Source: Chrysemys picta bellii
Taxonomy: Eukaryota; Chordata; Testudines; Emydidae
Assembly (NCBI RefSeq): GCF_011386835.1
Contig: NC_088809.1
Span: 19,188,637-19,252,636 of the forward strand
DNA: 64,000 bases
Reading direction: 5' to 3'
In this document: one piece after another, positions 55,201 through 58,072 of the stretch
Layout of the letters: every line of letters begins with the position of its first letter
Position numbering within the stretch: position 1 is the first letter of the stretch
Notes under the pieces: generated by a model
Databases searched by the model: none
What the model was told of the DNA's origin: nothing
What the model saw: the letters and a program-made list of their open reading frames with translations, nothing else
Made by a program: the position numbers and the translations under genes

Positions 55201-57898
55201 AGAGAGGGGGCCATTGGCTATTGCGGAGAGCAAGGCCTGAGAGTTAGGACTTCTGGGTTCTACTCACGGCCTGGTCACTGAGCAGGATGGAAAGAGGCTG
55301 TCCTGGTGCCTGCTTGGTGATCTCCACGGCAGTTTTCAGAGAATTATAAGCCCCATCCAAACAAGGCTGCTGGGCGTCTAAAGAATATTCAAAGCTCCTA
55401 GTGCTAAGCCAGTGACAAACACTCCCAAACACACTCCTCGTGCTGATGAAATCTCTCACCCGGGACACCTTCCTAGCCAGGTTTCAAAGCTCCAGGTACT
55501 TTCCAGAGCGGTGCCCAGCCTAGCTGTGTGCTACTCACCCTAACATTAGGGCAAGAAAGTAGGACTATGAGCCGGGAACATGATCAAGACGGCCATGTCC
55601 GTCCTTGCTTACAGACCTGTTATTTAGCAATCATCTTCTCACCTCTCACGCTCTGCGAACACAGCTGATTTACTGTATTCAAGAAATCTGAACATTTCTG
55701 CCCTTCTCTAAGGCCCTCAGAGCGAACCACGCCTTGCCACCTCGCGGGAGGCAGGTGTTCGCTCCGTTTTACAGATGGGTAAACTGAGGCACAGATAGGC
55801 TTGTGCTTTCAGAAGGCGCCACTAATGCTGGCTGTCCACTTTGAGACACCCAGGCCTGATTTTTCCAGAGGTGATGAGCCCACAAAAACCCCATCGACGC
55901 TGTAGGTGCTCACTACTTCCAGTGGGGAAAAAAAGTCAGCCCCTAGGTGCTAAAGGTGATCATCCAGATGTAATGGCCACTAAACTGTTGGCCTGAGTGA
56001 CCTCCGTGGGTCGTGCAGTGAGTCAGGAGCAAAGGCGGGAACAGAACCCAGATTTCCTGGCAACTAATCCTGCACCTTGCCCTCAAAAGCCAAACTCCCT
56101 CCACCCTGGAAGAAGGGGGAAAAAAAGCGGGAAAGGAAAATCAATGTGAAGGGGCAGTGTTCTAGCACCGCCCTACGTCATTCTGTGCGGATTGCAGGCA
56201 TTAGCTCAGCTGTGTCCACAGGGCGCTAGGCCAAGCCAGAGCGGCTGGTCCTGCAGCCGGGAAAGGGTGGGGACAAGGGAATCAAACATGAGTGTTTTAA
56301 TCACAAAAAGGCCTTTTTATGCAACTCCTCTGAAGGGATGTGCACAGGAAGGGGTGGGGGGGTAGGGTGACCAGATGACAAAGGTGAAATATCGGGATGC
56401 GCGGGGCGGGGAGGGGGAAGCCGCCGGAGGGCCCCCCCGCACCAGCTCGCCTCGAGACCCCTTGGAAACCTGAGGCATAGTCTGTGGGCCCCCAGATTAA
56501 AAACCACTGCCAAGTTCAGCCAGCCCCTCCAACCGCACCCCAGGTGTCAGGGGAGCCCAGCAAGGGACAGGCATGACGGGGACCACAGCCGAGCAGTGCA
56601 AAGAGGAGCAGAAACGGGGTCCCAGCCGCGGAGCTGCGCCCACAGAATTCTCCAGTGGTGGCTGCAGCGGGTGGGAGCTGGGCTGGGGGGAGCTGAGCTG
56701 GGCCGAAGGAGGAGCGGCAGCTCCCTGCAGCCCGGCTAGACCCCCTGCAGCACTAGATGGGGGGGCTGGCGCGCCTGCAGGGCAGAGTCTTTTTGTGACG
56801 GCCACCGCCAGGCGGCACAGCCCCGTCTCCACCCGACTCTATGGTGGCCACAACAGCTGAGCGCGCCCTGGCCCGGAGCTGCCAAGCCCACATGCTGCGC
56901 TAGATCCCCGGGGCAGCCTGGCTCACTTTCTGGCCACCCTCCCAGCCCGGGCCGCTCCGTGAGCCCTGGGCGCGGCGCAGGAGACCCAGGCCTGCCTCGC
57001 CTTCTACCGGGGGCTCGGGCGGAGGGAGCCACTGCGGGATCTCTGTCGGGCCATCCTCACCTTCCTGGAGAAGCTGGAGCAGTTCGCAGGGTGAGTGCTG
57101 GGCGCCACCCCCTCCCTCCAGCGCTTGCACCGTCATACAGCTGATCAGCGCAAGCCTGGGAGGGAGGAGGAATGCGGCGTGCTTGGGGAAGAGGCAGGGC
57201 CAGGGCGGGGATTTGGGGAGGGATCCAATGGGGCAGTGAGGGGGCGGGGCTTGAGGCGGGCCAGGGCGGGGATTTGGGGAGGGATCCAATGGGGGAAGGA
57301 AGGGGTGGAGTCGGGGTGGGTGCGGGGGCACGTGAGCCCCTCCGGGCTCCGCCTGTGCACCGGAGCAGAGGGCAAAATTGCTTGTTTGTCCAGTGAATAT
57401 TGGGACAGTCCCGATAAAATCGGGACATCTGGTCATCCTGGGGGGCGGGGGGGGGAGGGAAGAGGGCATACGGTTCTAAGATCCCAACCTTGCAAAGCAT
57501 TTAAGCACACGTGCAATTTTAAGCACGAGTGATCCCAGTGAAGCTTTAAGTGCCCAGCGATCTGAATACAGCCGGGAAAGAGGGTTCTTACCTGTGTCCT
57601 GTCGGAACTGCATCAGGCTTGGTATGTCGATGACGTAAGGGGCGAGCGTGGCATCTGCCTGCCCCAACGGGATACTGCTGCTGGCCAGCCCGGTTCCCGA
57701 TCGTCTCCCCTTCTGCGCAGGGGCCTGGAGAGCCTGTTCGATAAAGCTGCATACGCTCCCTCTGTATGGCCTCCACCTGCCGAACTCGTCCTGCCATTCC
57801 CATACAGCCACTGCGGGCAGGGCGGCATGCCCTGGCACGGAATTGGAGAGCCCAGGCGGCCCAGCAGAACCGCTTCCGGCACCCAGCGCTGCTGCCAT
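1024..57898 (-). CDS. DTX2: DTX2, Deltex E3 ubiquitin ligase 2 (nine coding exons; gene span)
   Basis: Nine exons joined through GT-AG junctions give 1,800 nt, 599 residues plus stop, close to the 622 residues of human DTX2. Order: WWE1 (about 25-102), WWE2 (about 113-185), Pro/Ser-rich linker with a short conserved [12 protein letters not shown] block (about 311-321), basic segment (about 345-365), RING (390-450) and DTC domain to the C-terminus. The family is known to bind Notch ankyrin repeats through the WWE pair and to act as RING-type E3 ligases; the DTC domain binds ADP-ribose and supports ubiquitination or ADP-ribosylation of ubiquitin. DTX2 rather than DTX1/DTX4 is chosen because of the VAVWEWQD start of WWE1, the short linker without a long poly-Pro tract, the [12 protein letters not shown] block and the C-terminal [13 protein letters not shown] ending. 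All exon phases are compatible and no frameshift or internal stop is seen, so the gene looks functional. Confidence 0.95.
1249..2139 (-). other. DTX2 intron between exons 8 and 9
   Basis: Contains one tRNA-derived SINE (about 1372-1567). The rest, about 1570-2139, is unique-looking sequence without recognised features. Confidence 0.7.
1372..1567 (+). mobile_element. tRNA-derived (MIR/CORE-like) SINE
   Basis: A head of the form GGCCTAGTGGTTGGGGCACC then GAGTCAGGAGTCCTGGGATC resembles Pol III A- and B-box regions. It is followed by a SINE body ending in ATCTCAAAGCACT and a tail GTATTAATGA. This layout is that of the amniote CORE-SINE/turtle Pol III SINE type. It has diverged from consensus. 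Confidence 0.7.
2140..2229 (-). CDS. DTX2: DTX2 coding exon 8: DTC core
   Basis: 90 nt, 30 codons (496-525) encoding [20 protein letters not shown] and [10 protein letters not shown], the hallmark Deltex C-terminal motif. Acceptor is CTGTTGCAG|GGA and donor AGAAAG|GTAATG, phase 0 on both sides. Confidence 0.96.
2464..2600 (+). mobile_element. tRNA-derived SINE fragment
   Basis: Contains GGGAGACCTGGGTCCAG, GTGACCTTGGGCAAGCCATG and CCTCAGTTTCCCCATCTG, the middle part of the turtle/CORE-type SINE. The 3' body is lost. Confidence 0.65.
3040..3995 (-). mobile_element. CR1 LINE 3' fragment, interrupted by a hAT element
   Basis: Read on the minus strand, 3967-3995 and 3055-3339 encode decayed remains of the CR1 ORF2 C-terminus (LRVEIRRF, then [14 protein letters not shown] and DLDKFLPG) and the CR1 3' end with its GACCTCCTGGGTC-type terminal motif. 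The copy is old, with several stops and frameshifts. The hAT at 3340-3958 was inserted into it later. Confidence 0.7.
3332..3966 (+). mobile_element. Non-autonomous hAT element with perfect 8-bp TSD
   Basis: Terminal inverted repeats CAGGGGTGGGCAAAC (3340-3354) and GTTTGCCCACCTCTG (ending 3958) flank a GC-rich, C-tract-filled interior. GTCTAATC is duplicated exactly at 3332-3339 and 3959-3966, the 8-bp duplication expected for hAT transposons. No transposase is encoded. Confidence 0.88.
4159..4320 (-). CDS. DTX2: DTX2 coding exon 7: end of RING and start of DTC domain
   Basis: 162 nt, 54 codons (442-495). [18 protein letters not shown] supplies the last zinc-ligand pair C447 and C450 and then the Deltex-specific [14 protein letters not shown] that opens the DTC domain. 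It continues through [22 protein letters not shown]. Acceptor CACCCACAG|GAT and donor ATTCAG|GTACGT are strong and phase 0. Only 153 nt separate it from exon 6. Confidence 0.96.
4474..4632 (-). CDS. DTX2: DTX2 coding exon 6: first half of the RING finger
   Basis: 159 nt, 53 codons (389-441), starting DCIICMEKL and ending LAMYANGNK. Zinc-ligand candidates are C390, C393, C423, H425, H428 and C431. The remaining pair lies in the next exon, giving a C-C-C-H-H-C-C-C pattern. The ligands recruit E2-ubiquitin in RING-type E3 enzymes. Acceptor is TTTCAAG|GAC and donor AACAAG|GTACTG, both phase 0. Confidence 0.96.
5079..5310. repeat. GC-rich imperfect palindrome, about 90-bp arms
   Basis: Arm 5079-5170 is matched in reverse complement by about 5219-5310, with about 50 bp between them. 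Shared blocks include GACCCCGCGGATCAGCGCC, and GGCGTTCAGGAGGC against GCCTTCTGAACGCC. It lies inside the Tigger-like element. Confidence 0.8.
5553..5826 (+). mobile_element. Penelope-like inverted-repeat insertion with 12-bp TSD and hammerhead-like motif
   Basis: AACGTTAAGTGA is duplicated exactly at 5553-5564 and 5815-5826. Between them are a forward arm (about 5685-5814) and an inverted partial copy (5565-5655). The forward arm runs from CTGAAGAAGTGAGG through CCCACGAAAGCTTATGCTCC, CTGTTAGTCTTAAAAGTGCC and CAGACTAACACGGCTACC. The 5' inverted partial copy plus a 12-bp TSD is typical of Penelope-like retroelement insertions; the class is inferred because no RT or GIY-YIG remnant is present. 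Confidence 0.7.
5687..5725 (+). ncRNA. Candidate hammerhead ribozyme motif
   Basis: CTGAAGA (5687-5693) fits the conserved CUGANGA. An imperfect stem II (5694-5711) follows, then GAAA (5712-5715). A three-pair helix III AGC/GCT closed by a TTAT loop (5715-5724) leads to C5725, the expected cleavage position. An inverted copy lies in the left arm on the minus strand (about 5613-5652). Helix I pairing is not convincing in this copy. Confidence 0.5.
6918..6988 (-). CDS. DTX2: DTX2 coding exon 5 (71-nt linker to the RING)
   Basis: Acceptor CTTTCTTCAG|TG and donor GATGAG|GTGAGT bound 71 nt. The exon completes Val365 and encodes [23 protein letters not shown] (366-388). This matches the acidic EPEQV-KYTEEL linker that precedes the RING in DTX2 homologues. 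It ends in phase 0, as exon 6 needs. Confidence 0.92.
8526..8706 (-). mobile_element. tRNA-derived SINE with CR1-like 3' tail, copy 1
   Basis: On the minus strand the 5' end reads GGGATAGCTCAGTGGTTTGA (A box) and then GTTGTGAGTTCAGCCC (B box region), as in a tRNA-derived Pol III head. The 3' end reads GACCTTTCAGGGTCCCTTCC and AGTTCTAGGAGATAGAT, the CR1 LINE terminus. The shared tail implies mobilisation by CR1 reverse transcriptase. Confidence 0.85.
10676..10790 (-). mobile_element. CR1-type LINE 3' end fragment
   Basis: Plus strand reads TTTTAAAGGCCAGAAGGGGCC, then TCTGACCTCCTGAAGAGCAC, the inverse of a common reptile CR1 3' terminus. Decayed, no ORF. Confidence 0.55.
11099..12478. mobile_element. 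hAT-like element, TAGGGTTACCAT ends
   Basis: Perfect 12-bp terminal inverted repeats TAGGGTTACCAT (11106-11117) and ATGGTAACCCTA (12460-12471). CAGAAAA flanks both sides (11099-11105 and 12472-12478), a 7-bp duplication that may be an 8-bp hAT site with one base changed. The 1.3-kb interior is GC-rich with GGGTGCAGG-type degenerate tandem repeats (about 11390-11760). No transposase is recognisable. Confidence 0.75.
11390..11760 (+). repeat. Degenerate G-rich tandem repeat
   Basis: Irregular reiteration of GTGCAGGCTCTGGG and GGGTGAGGG-type units inside the hAT-like element. ORFs reading through it on both strands are low-complexity artefacts. Confidence 0.75.
13597..13690 (+). mobile_element. 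tRNA-derived SINE fragment
   Basis: CCTTGGGTCTATTCCCAGCTC followed by GTGTGACTCTGGGCAAG, matching the centre of the CORE-type SINE. Short and decayed. Confidence 0.5.
16841..17031 (-). mobile_element. tRNA-derived SINE with CR1-like 3' tail, copy 2
   Basis: Same family as the copy at 8.5 kb: minus-strand GGGATAGCTCGGTGGTTTGA head, GAGCTCAATCC B box, and a CR1-type tail CTAGATGACCTCCTAAGG with CCCTTCCAACCCTGATATTC and TATGATTCTATGA. It contains a T-rich insertion between head and tail. Confidence 0.85.
17464..17705. mobile_element. MITE-like element
   Basis: Blocks CTTACACCGACCTAAGCGC, GGGGACAGCGCTATGGTGG and GCGGAGGTGGATTTG are shared with the element at 41.53-41.70 kb, and the ends carry CTACACTG- and GTAGAC-type motifs like the other Harbinger-like repeats. 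No ORF. Confidence 0.55.
20285..20400 (-). mobile_element. SINE/LINE-tail remnant
   Basis: Contains GCGCTAGGCGCTGTACAAAC and CCCACAGAACTTACAATTGG, which recur in decayed form at 34.30-34.45 kb. The family is not certain. Confidence 0.4.
20405..20820. repeat. Short palindromic repeats centred on TTGAAGTCAA
   Basis: One palindrome centres on CATTGAAGTCAATG (20439-20452). A second has arms GCCCAGATCCTCACA (from 20740) and TGTGAGGATCTGGTCC (to about 20819). Similar decayed palindromes occur elsewhere in the window. Confidence 0.6.
21425..21570 (+). mobile_element. CR1 LINE 3' end fragment
   Basis: GGTTGGACAAACACCTGTCAGG, CTGGACTAGATGACCTCTCC and GAATCTATG follow the CR1 ORF2 end and 3' UTR, matching the terminus of the large CR1 copy near 33.4 kb. 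Confidence 0.8.
22190..22410 (+). mobile_element. Possible LINE reverse-transcriptase C-terminal remnant
   Basis: Broken reading frames give [13 protein letters not shown] and PQLWNS-type phrases similar to the ALHGL and LWNSLP motifs of L2/CR1-type RT C-termini. Short and decayed. Confidence 0.3.
22803..22934 (-). CDS. DTX2: DTX2 coding exon 4: conserved [14 protein letters not shown] block and basic tract
   Basis: 132 nt. Acceptor CCCCTGTAG|GC completes Gly321, then [21 protein letters not shown] follows, matching the conserved AGMT-LM-A-GLPV segment of Deltex proteins. A Lys/Arg-rich stretch comes next ([17 protein letters not shown], to about 364). The predicted donor is AAG|GTAGTT, weaker than consensus at +4 to +6, but it is the only one that keeps phase 1 for the next exon. 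Confidence 0.9.
23379..23599. mobile_element. Harbinger-like MITE
   Basis: Ends GGCCTGGTCCACACT (23382) and AGTGTAAACCTACCC (to 23596), with TTC/TTA at the flanks, a decayed 3-bp site. The interior has a hairpin, TTCGAACTAAGATACGCAG with TACCTTAGTTCGAA (about 23407-23439), and repeated GGATCGAT motifs. Confidence 0.65.
23630..23870. repeat. Cluster of decayed short palindromes
   Basis: TTTACGCTGGTGTAAACC, CAATGGAGTTACACTGGAG, CACACCAGTGCAAC and CCCATTGACTTCAGCCGG resemble arms of the small ATTGACTTCAAT-centred palindrome family seen elsewhere in this window. Confidence 0.45.
24763..24900 (-). mobile_element. tRNA-derived SINE fragment
   Basis: Plus strand shows TTTTACAGATGGGGAAGTGG, GTGACTTGCCCAAGGTCACC and GCAGAGCTGGGAATTAAACC, the inverted body and B-box side of the CORE-type SINE. 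Confidence 0.75.
26205..26585 (+). mobile_element. L2-like LINE 3' end with RT C-terminal remnant
   Basis: An open stretch ends [20 protein letters not shown] and LKT, matching the WNSLP-(x)-SLxSFKxxLKTHLF pattern at the end of L2/CR1-clade ORF2. It is followed by TTTAGATTGTAAGCTCTTTG, CAGGGACTAT and ACAGCTCCTAGCGCAATGGG, the L2-type 3' UTR. Confidence 0.65.
26600..26800 (-). mobile_element. tRNA-derived SINE (near complete)
   Basis: Plus strand reads GATCTCAAAGCACTTTATAA, CCCCATTTTACAGATGG, GAAACTGAGGCAAGG, GGAATAGAACCCAGGTC and CTAGCCACTAGGC, covering the core, B box and A-box side in reverse. Confidence 0.85.
27148..27215 (-). mobile_element. CR1-type 3' end fragment
   Basis: TTTTTACGGCCACAAGGGACC and AATCTAGTCTGACCTCCTG match the inverse of the reptile CR1 terminus also seen at 10.68 kb. 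Confidence 0.55.
27220..27457 (+). mobile_element. Penelope-like inverted-repeat insertion, second copy
   Basis: TCAGTTTCATTA is duplicated exactly at 27220-27231 and 27446-27457. The inverted left arm (27232 to about 27347) begins with the terminal TAGCCGTGTTAGTCTGAATC; the forward right arm (about 27351-27445) is truncated at GTTGCTTTTTT. Sequence is nearly identical to the 5.6-kb copy, so the two are recent relatives. Duplication length and inverted partial copy fit Penelope-like elements. Confidence 0.72.
27356..27394 (+). ncRNA. Candidate hammerhead ribozyme motif, second copy
   Basis: CTGAAGA (27356-27362), imperfect stem II (27363-27380), GAAA (27381-27384), helix III AGC-TTAT-GCT (27384-27393), then C27394. 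The inverted left arm stops just inside stem II and lacks the CTGAAGA box, so only one strand carries the full core. Helix I is not well paired. Confidence 0.48.
28067..28339. mobile_element. Palindromic MITE
   Basis: Starts GGGTACGTCCACACTGCAAT. The left half (CAATCAGAGG, then TTTAGCTTGCACAGCTAAAAA) recurs in reverse as TTTTTAGCTGTGCTGG and CCCTCTGATTGCA. Whole element folds on itself. Ends resemble the GGGT(A/T)-GTC-ACACT repeats at 28.8 and 49.4 kb. Confidence 0.65.
28866..28914. repeat. Perfect 22-bp inverted repeat, 5-nt loop
   Basis: Arms 28866-28887 and 28893-28914 are exact reverse complements around CGTTA. Each arm contains GATCGATATATCGCG, itself locally palindromic. Confidence 0.9.
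29088..29107 (+). repeat. Poly-C run (20 nt)
   Basis: Uninterrupted run of C within the MITE, prone to length variation and sequencing error. Confidence 0.95.
30370..33418 (+). mobile_element. CR1 LINE, nearly full ORF2, 5' truncated
   Basis: About 3 kb in sense orientation on the plus strand, antisense to DTX2. It contains the ORF2 endonuclease and reverse transcriptase and ends with the CR1 3' UTR (GGACTGGACTCGATGACCTC, CCAGTCCTATAATC) and terminal ATCTATGA-type repeats at 33401-33415. ORF1 is absent and the 5' junction is only approximate. High ORF integrity suggests a fairly recent insertion. Confidence 0.92.
30399..33327 (+). pseudogene. CR1 ORF2 (endonuclease-reverse transcriptase) with two frameshifts
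   Basis: Three consecutive frames cover one polyprotein. Frame 1 (to 31118) has the APE-type endonuclease: [27 protein letters not shown] and [11 protein letters not shown]. Frame 2 (about 31100-31420) has the SDHE catalytic motif. Frame 3 (31420-33327, stop TAG) has the reverse transcriptase: [35 protein letters not shown] (Asp about residue 283), [10 protein letters not shown] and FADD (residues 369-372), then the C-terminal [20 protein letters not shown] region. Frameshift 1 lies near a G run (31097-31112); frameshift 2 near 31413-31432, where an AAAAGA-type codon pair seems to have lost one A. The catalytic residues are intact, but the element cannot make the full protein as written. Confidence 0.92.
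34295..34450 (-). mobile_element. SINE/LINE-tail remnant
   Basis: CACTAGGCGCTTTCTAGATGTACAAG and GAGCTTACAGTCCAAACAG resemble the remnant at 20.3 kb. Decayed; class uncertain. Confidence 0.35.
35391..35449 (-). CDS. DTX2: DTX2 coding exon 3 (59-nt small exon)
   Basis: Acceptor TTCTCCCCAG|TGTCCC and donor GCAG|GTAATG bound 59 nt. Phases fit both neighbours: the first base completes Ser301 and the last base starts Gly321. It encodes [19 protein letters not shown] (302-320), the conserved PKPS-QALAG segment of Deltex proteins. The exon stands alone between introns of about 15.5 and 12.5 kb. Confidence 0.93.
35758..35930 (-). mobile_element. tRNA-derived SINE
   Basis: Plus strand: GTAGATCTCAAAGCACTTTG, CACTTTACAGATGGGGGAAA, GTGGGAATCCCAGTCCAAGC and CCACTGGACCGCACTGG, the reversed CORE-type SINE from core to head. 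Confidence 0.75.
36252..36398. mobile_element. Short palindromic MITE
   Basis: Ends GGGCTTGTCTACA and TGTAGACAAGGCCC are near-perfect inverses. A perfect 22-bp inverted pair lies inside (36271-36292 with 36346-36367). 147 bp, no ORF. Confidence 0.8.
38854..39055. mobile_element. Harbinger-like MITE with TTA duplication
   Basis: Terminal GGCCTTGGCTACACT (38857-38871) and AGTGTAGCCCAGGCC (39038-39052) match at 14 of 15 positions in inverse and are flanked by TTA on both sides, as for PIF/Harbinger elements. Interior has repeated CAGCGCTG motifs. No transposase. Confidence 0.85.
39530..39700 (+). repeat. Minisatellite, about 55-57-bp unit, 2.5-3 copies
   Basis: CAGCTTGA-(A/C)-GTGC begins at 39551, 39608 and 39663. 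Each unit is followed by TGCTTGACCC/TGCTTCCTCC/GATTGACCC, and the first two also by GCATATAAGG/ACATATAAGG. Copies are diverged. Confidence 0.75.
41050..41152 (-). mobile_element. Truncated Penelope-like insertion with 13-bp TSD
   Basis: ATGGTCTTTGACA is duplicated exactly at 41050-41062 and 41140-41152. The 77-bp insert reads, on the minus strand, TTGTTAGTCTCTAAGGTGCC, ACAAGTACTCCTG and GGATACAGACTAACACGGCT. It is truncated just downstream of where the hammerhead-like core would sit, and belongs to a different subfamily from the 5.6- and 27-kb copies. Confidence 0.78.
41530..41700. mobile_element. MITE-like element
   Basis: ACCGACCTAAGTCTCC, GGGACAGCGCTAGGTCGGTG, GGGAGGTGGATTACCGACG, GTCGGCGTAGGCAAGGTCT: same family as the 17.5-kb element. 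Partly self-complementary. Confidence 0.6.
42015..42235 (-). mobile_element. tRNA-derived SINE (near complete)
   Basis: Plus strand: CCAAGCACTATTCAAAGGAG, CCCCATTTTACAGATGGGG, GAAACTGAGGCACGG, TTTGCCCAAGGTCACCCAGC, GGAATAGAACCAAGGTCTCC and CATCCACTAGGCCACACTGC. One of the best preserved SINEs in the window. Confidence 0.88.
42841..43070. mobile_element. Palindromic MITE
   Basis: GGCTACACTCCAGCTGGGAGG near the start is answered by CCTCCCAGCTGCACCCCTGG near the end. CGCACTAGCTGCGCTCAAAC and GCGAGCTTGAGCGAATC are inverse arms. Confidence 0.6.
43237..43450 (-). mobile_element. Decayed SINE
   Basis: GAGAAAGTCCCTGCCCTAAAG, GGACTAGAACTCAGCCCTC and CAGCCACTAGGCCCTGCTGC correspond to a reversed SINE head with a diverged body. 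Confidence 0.5.
43990..44215 (-). mobile_element. tRNA-derived SINE
   Basis: GAGAGTGCTTTGCAAAAG, CCATGTTACAGATGG, AAATAAGGCACAGAGAAACG and CCTACCCGTTGGGCCACACT: reversed CORE-type SINE, diverged. Confidence 0.7.
46738..46977 (+). mobile_element. Penelope-like inverted-repeat insertion, third copy
   Basis: ACCACCCTACTG is duplicated exactly at 46738-46749 and 46966-46977. The inverted partial copy (46750 to about 46810) is followed by the forward copy from about 46830: CTGAAGAAGTGAGG, CTCACGAAAGCTTATGCCC, AATAAATCTGTTAGTC, AGGTACCACCGGACTCC and CAGACTAACACGGCTACC. The inverted arm ends at a different internal position from the other copies. Subfamily differs from the 5.6/27-kb copies. Confidence 0.75.
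46840..46879 (+). ncRNA. Candidate hammerhead ribozyme motif, third copy
   Basis: CTGAAGA (46840-46846), then stem II with perfect GTGAG/CTCAC pairing (46848-46852 with 46861-46865), GAAA (46866-46869), helix III AGC-TTAT-GCC (46869-46878, with an A-C mismatch at the closing pair) and C46879. Best stem II of the three copies. Helix I pairing remains weak, so activity is uncertain. Confidence 0.52.
47091..47127 (+). repeat. (TA)n(CA)n microsatellite
   Basis: Alternating TA (47091-47106) runs into alternating AC (about 47109-47127). Likely length-polymorphic. Confidence 0.9.
47925..48110 (-). mobile_element. tRNA-derived SINE
   Basis: AGTGCTTTTCATTTCTATATC, CCAAGCATTTTACAGAGG, AAAATGGGGAAACCGAGGC and CCCAAGGCCACACAGAAAC in reverse orientation to the SINE consensus. 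The head end is lost near 48110. Confidence 0.72.
48804..49112. mobile_element. Non-autonomous hAT element with 8-bp TSD
   Basis: CTTTAAAG is duplicated exactly at 48804-48811 and 49105-49112. The insert begins CAGGGGTAAGCAACCTATGG and ends AAAGGTTGTCGACCCCTG, with an AT-rich middle. hAT TIR and duplication pattern; no transposase. Confidence 0.9.
49426..49695. mobile_element. Palindromic MITE
   Basis: Begins GGGTTTGTCTACACA. GGGCTAAAAATAGCATTG and TGTTATTTTTAGCCCG are inverse internal arms (about 49522 and 49627). The right end is indistinct. Confidence 0.55.
49730..49905 (+). mobile_element. tRNA-derived SINE fragment
   Basis: GTGTGACCCTGGAGAAG, GTGCCTCGGTTTCCCCATTT, GTAAAATGGAACGTAC and CGAAACACTTTGAATGAAGG follow the sense order of the CORE-type SINE. 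Confidence 0.75.
50941..51535 (-). CDS. DTX2: DTX2 coding exon 2: WWE2 and Pro/Ser-rich linker
   Basis: 595 nt, residues 103-300 plus two bases of codon 301. Acceptor AACCAG|GAACC completes Gly103 and gives [15 protein letters not shown] across the junction, the conserved link between the two Deltex WWE domains. WWE2 carries VWEW at 124-127 and runs through [25 protein letters not shown] basic stretch RFRRGIQRR, a Cys-rich ACSCQQCL motif, RYRHSM and [21 protein letters not shown] follow, all typical of DTX2. The donor is GTCAG|GTACAG. The tail after NTQSAW is shorter than in human DTX2 and accounts for most of the length difference between the proteins. Confidence 0.94.
52800..53010 (-). mobile_element. 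tRNA-derived SINE
   Basis: CGCTTTGCAAACATTAAGCC, ATGGGGAAACTAAGGCACGG, GTGACTTGCCCAAAGCCATC, CCAGGAGTCC and AACACGGCC in reverse order to the SINE head. Confidence 0.75.
53401..53624. mobile_element. Non-autonomous hAT element with 8-bp TSD
   Basis: TCCTAGTG is duplicated exactly at 53401-53408 and 53617-53624. The insert begins CCGTGGTCCCCAACCTTTT and ends GCGTTGGGGACCCCTG. The interior holds inverse GCCGAAATTCAGCGGC and CGCTGAAATG blocks. Recognised hAT terminal pattern. Confidence 0.9.
55700..55810 (-). mobile_element. SINE fragment
   Basis: CCGTTTTACAGATGGGTAAAC and TGAGGCACAGATAGGC, the core of the CORE-type SINE reversed. GGAACAGAACCCAGATTTCC at 56038 may be its displaced head. Confidence 0.6.
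56963..57090 (+). pseudogene. Possible captured exon fragment inside the hAT-like element
   Basis: An open frame of about 42 codons, [20 protein letters not shown] and then [20 protein letters not shown] plus FA, runs into CAGG|GTGAGT, a strong splice donor, at 57090/57091. The frame continues upstream past one TGA (56960-56962) as [15 protein letters not shown]. The amphipathic, non-repetitive composition looks protein-like, but I do not recognise the gene. It could equally be a chance frame in GC-rich DNA. Confidence 0.3.
57201..57300 (+). repeat. Direct duplication, about 61-bp period
   Basis: CAGGGCGGGGATTTGGGGAG and GGATCCAATGGGG occur at 57201 and again at 57262, inside the hAT-like element. 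Confidence 0.85.
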
Positions 57899-57980
57899 TT
57901 TCCACGGTCTGAAAGCGAGCCAAGTCAGATCACGTTGTTCACCCACTTCAAACCATCCTCTTCAAGGGCGGATGTCAGGC
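57592..57980 (-). CDS. DTX2: DTX2 coding exon 1: 5' UTR, start codon and WWE1
   Basis: Coding part is 57592-57898. ATG at 57898-57896 has A at -3 and G at +4, a strong Kozak context, and an in-frame TGA lies upstream within the exon, so this is the first usable ATG. An in-frame GTG at 57946 would add 16 residues but is not a normal vertebrate start. Encodes residues 1-102 plus the first base of Gly103. WWE1 has its signature VWEW at 32-35 and continues through CSFIEQ to [16 protein letters not shown] pyrimidine-rich acceptor ending TTTGCAG precedes 57980, so at least one non-coding exon must lie further upstream. Donor is CAG|GTAAGA at 57592/57591, phase 1. The first 20 residues are Ala/Gly-rich and differ from mammalian DTX2, as expected for this poorly conserved N-terminus. 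Confidence 0.93.
57948..57956 (-). promoter_or_regulatory. Minimal upstream ORF in the DTX2 5' UTR
   Basis: ATG-GTT-TGA lies 58 nt before the DTX2 start codon, out of frame with it. A two-codon uORF of this kind can lower initiation at the main start or favour reinitiation. It is seen directly in sequence; any effect on translation is inference. Confidence 0.4.
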
Positions 57981-58016
57981 CTGCAAAGAGAGAGAGACAC
58001 ACACAAGACATACAGA

Positions 58017-58072
58017 GCTAATAAATACATTTGTTGGTCTCTAAGGTGCCACCAGGACTCCTCGTTGTTAGA
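58017..58072 (+). mobile_element. Penelope-like tail fragment
   Basis: TAATAAATACATTTGTTGGTC, TCTAAGGTGCCACCAGGACTC and CTCGTTGTT match the segment just downstream of the hammerhead-like core in the 46.8-kb copy. The rest is missing. Confidence 0.6.

Larger units (their letters stand above)
56363..57440. mobile_element. hAT-like GC-rich element, TAGGGTGACCAGATG ends
   Basis: TAGGGTGACCAGATG (56363-56377) is answered by CATCTGGTCATCCTG (57426-57440), 13 of 15 positions inverse, with subterminal ATATCGGGA and CCCGATAAAATCGGG. The flanks are G-rich, so a duplication cannot be read. It is related in end sequence to the 11.1-kb element. The interior is strongly GC-rich and unlike the rest of the intron. 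Confidence 0.72.
51536..57591 (-). other. DTX2 intron between exons 1 and 2 (6.1 kb)
   Basis: Contains SINEs (52800-53010, 55700-55800), a hAT MITE (53409-53616) and a GC-rich hAT-like element (56363-57440). 51540-52790 and 53630-55690 carry only short palindrome fragments and unassigned sequence. Confidence 0.6.

Noticed and set aside
56497..57500. Several long Pro/Ala/Gly-rich open frames on both strands
   Set aside because: They arise from GC-rich hAT interior DNA where stops are rare. Only the 56963-57090 frame has protein-like composition.
57899..57946. GTG-initiated N-terminal extension of DTX2
   Set aside because: GTG is not a normal vertebrate start, and the ATG at 57898 has a strong Kozak context.
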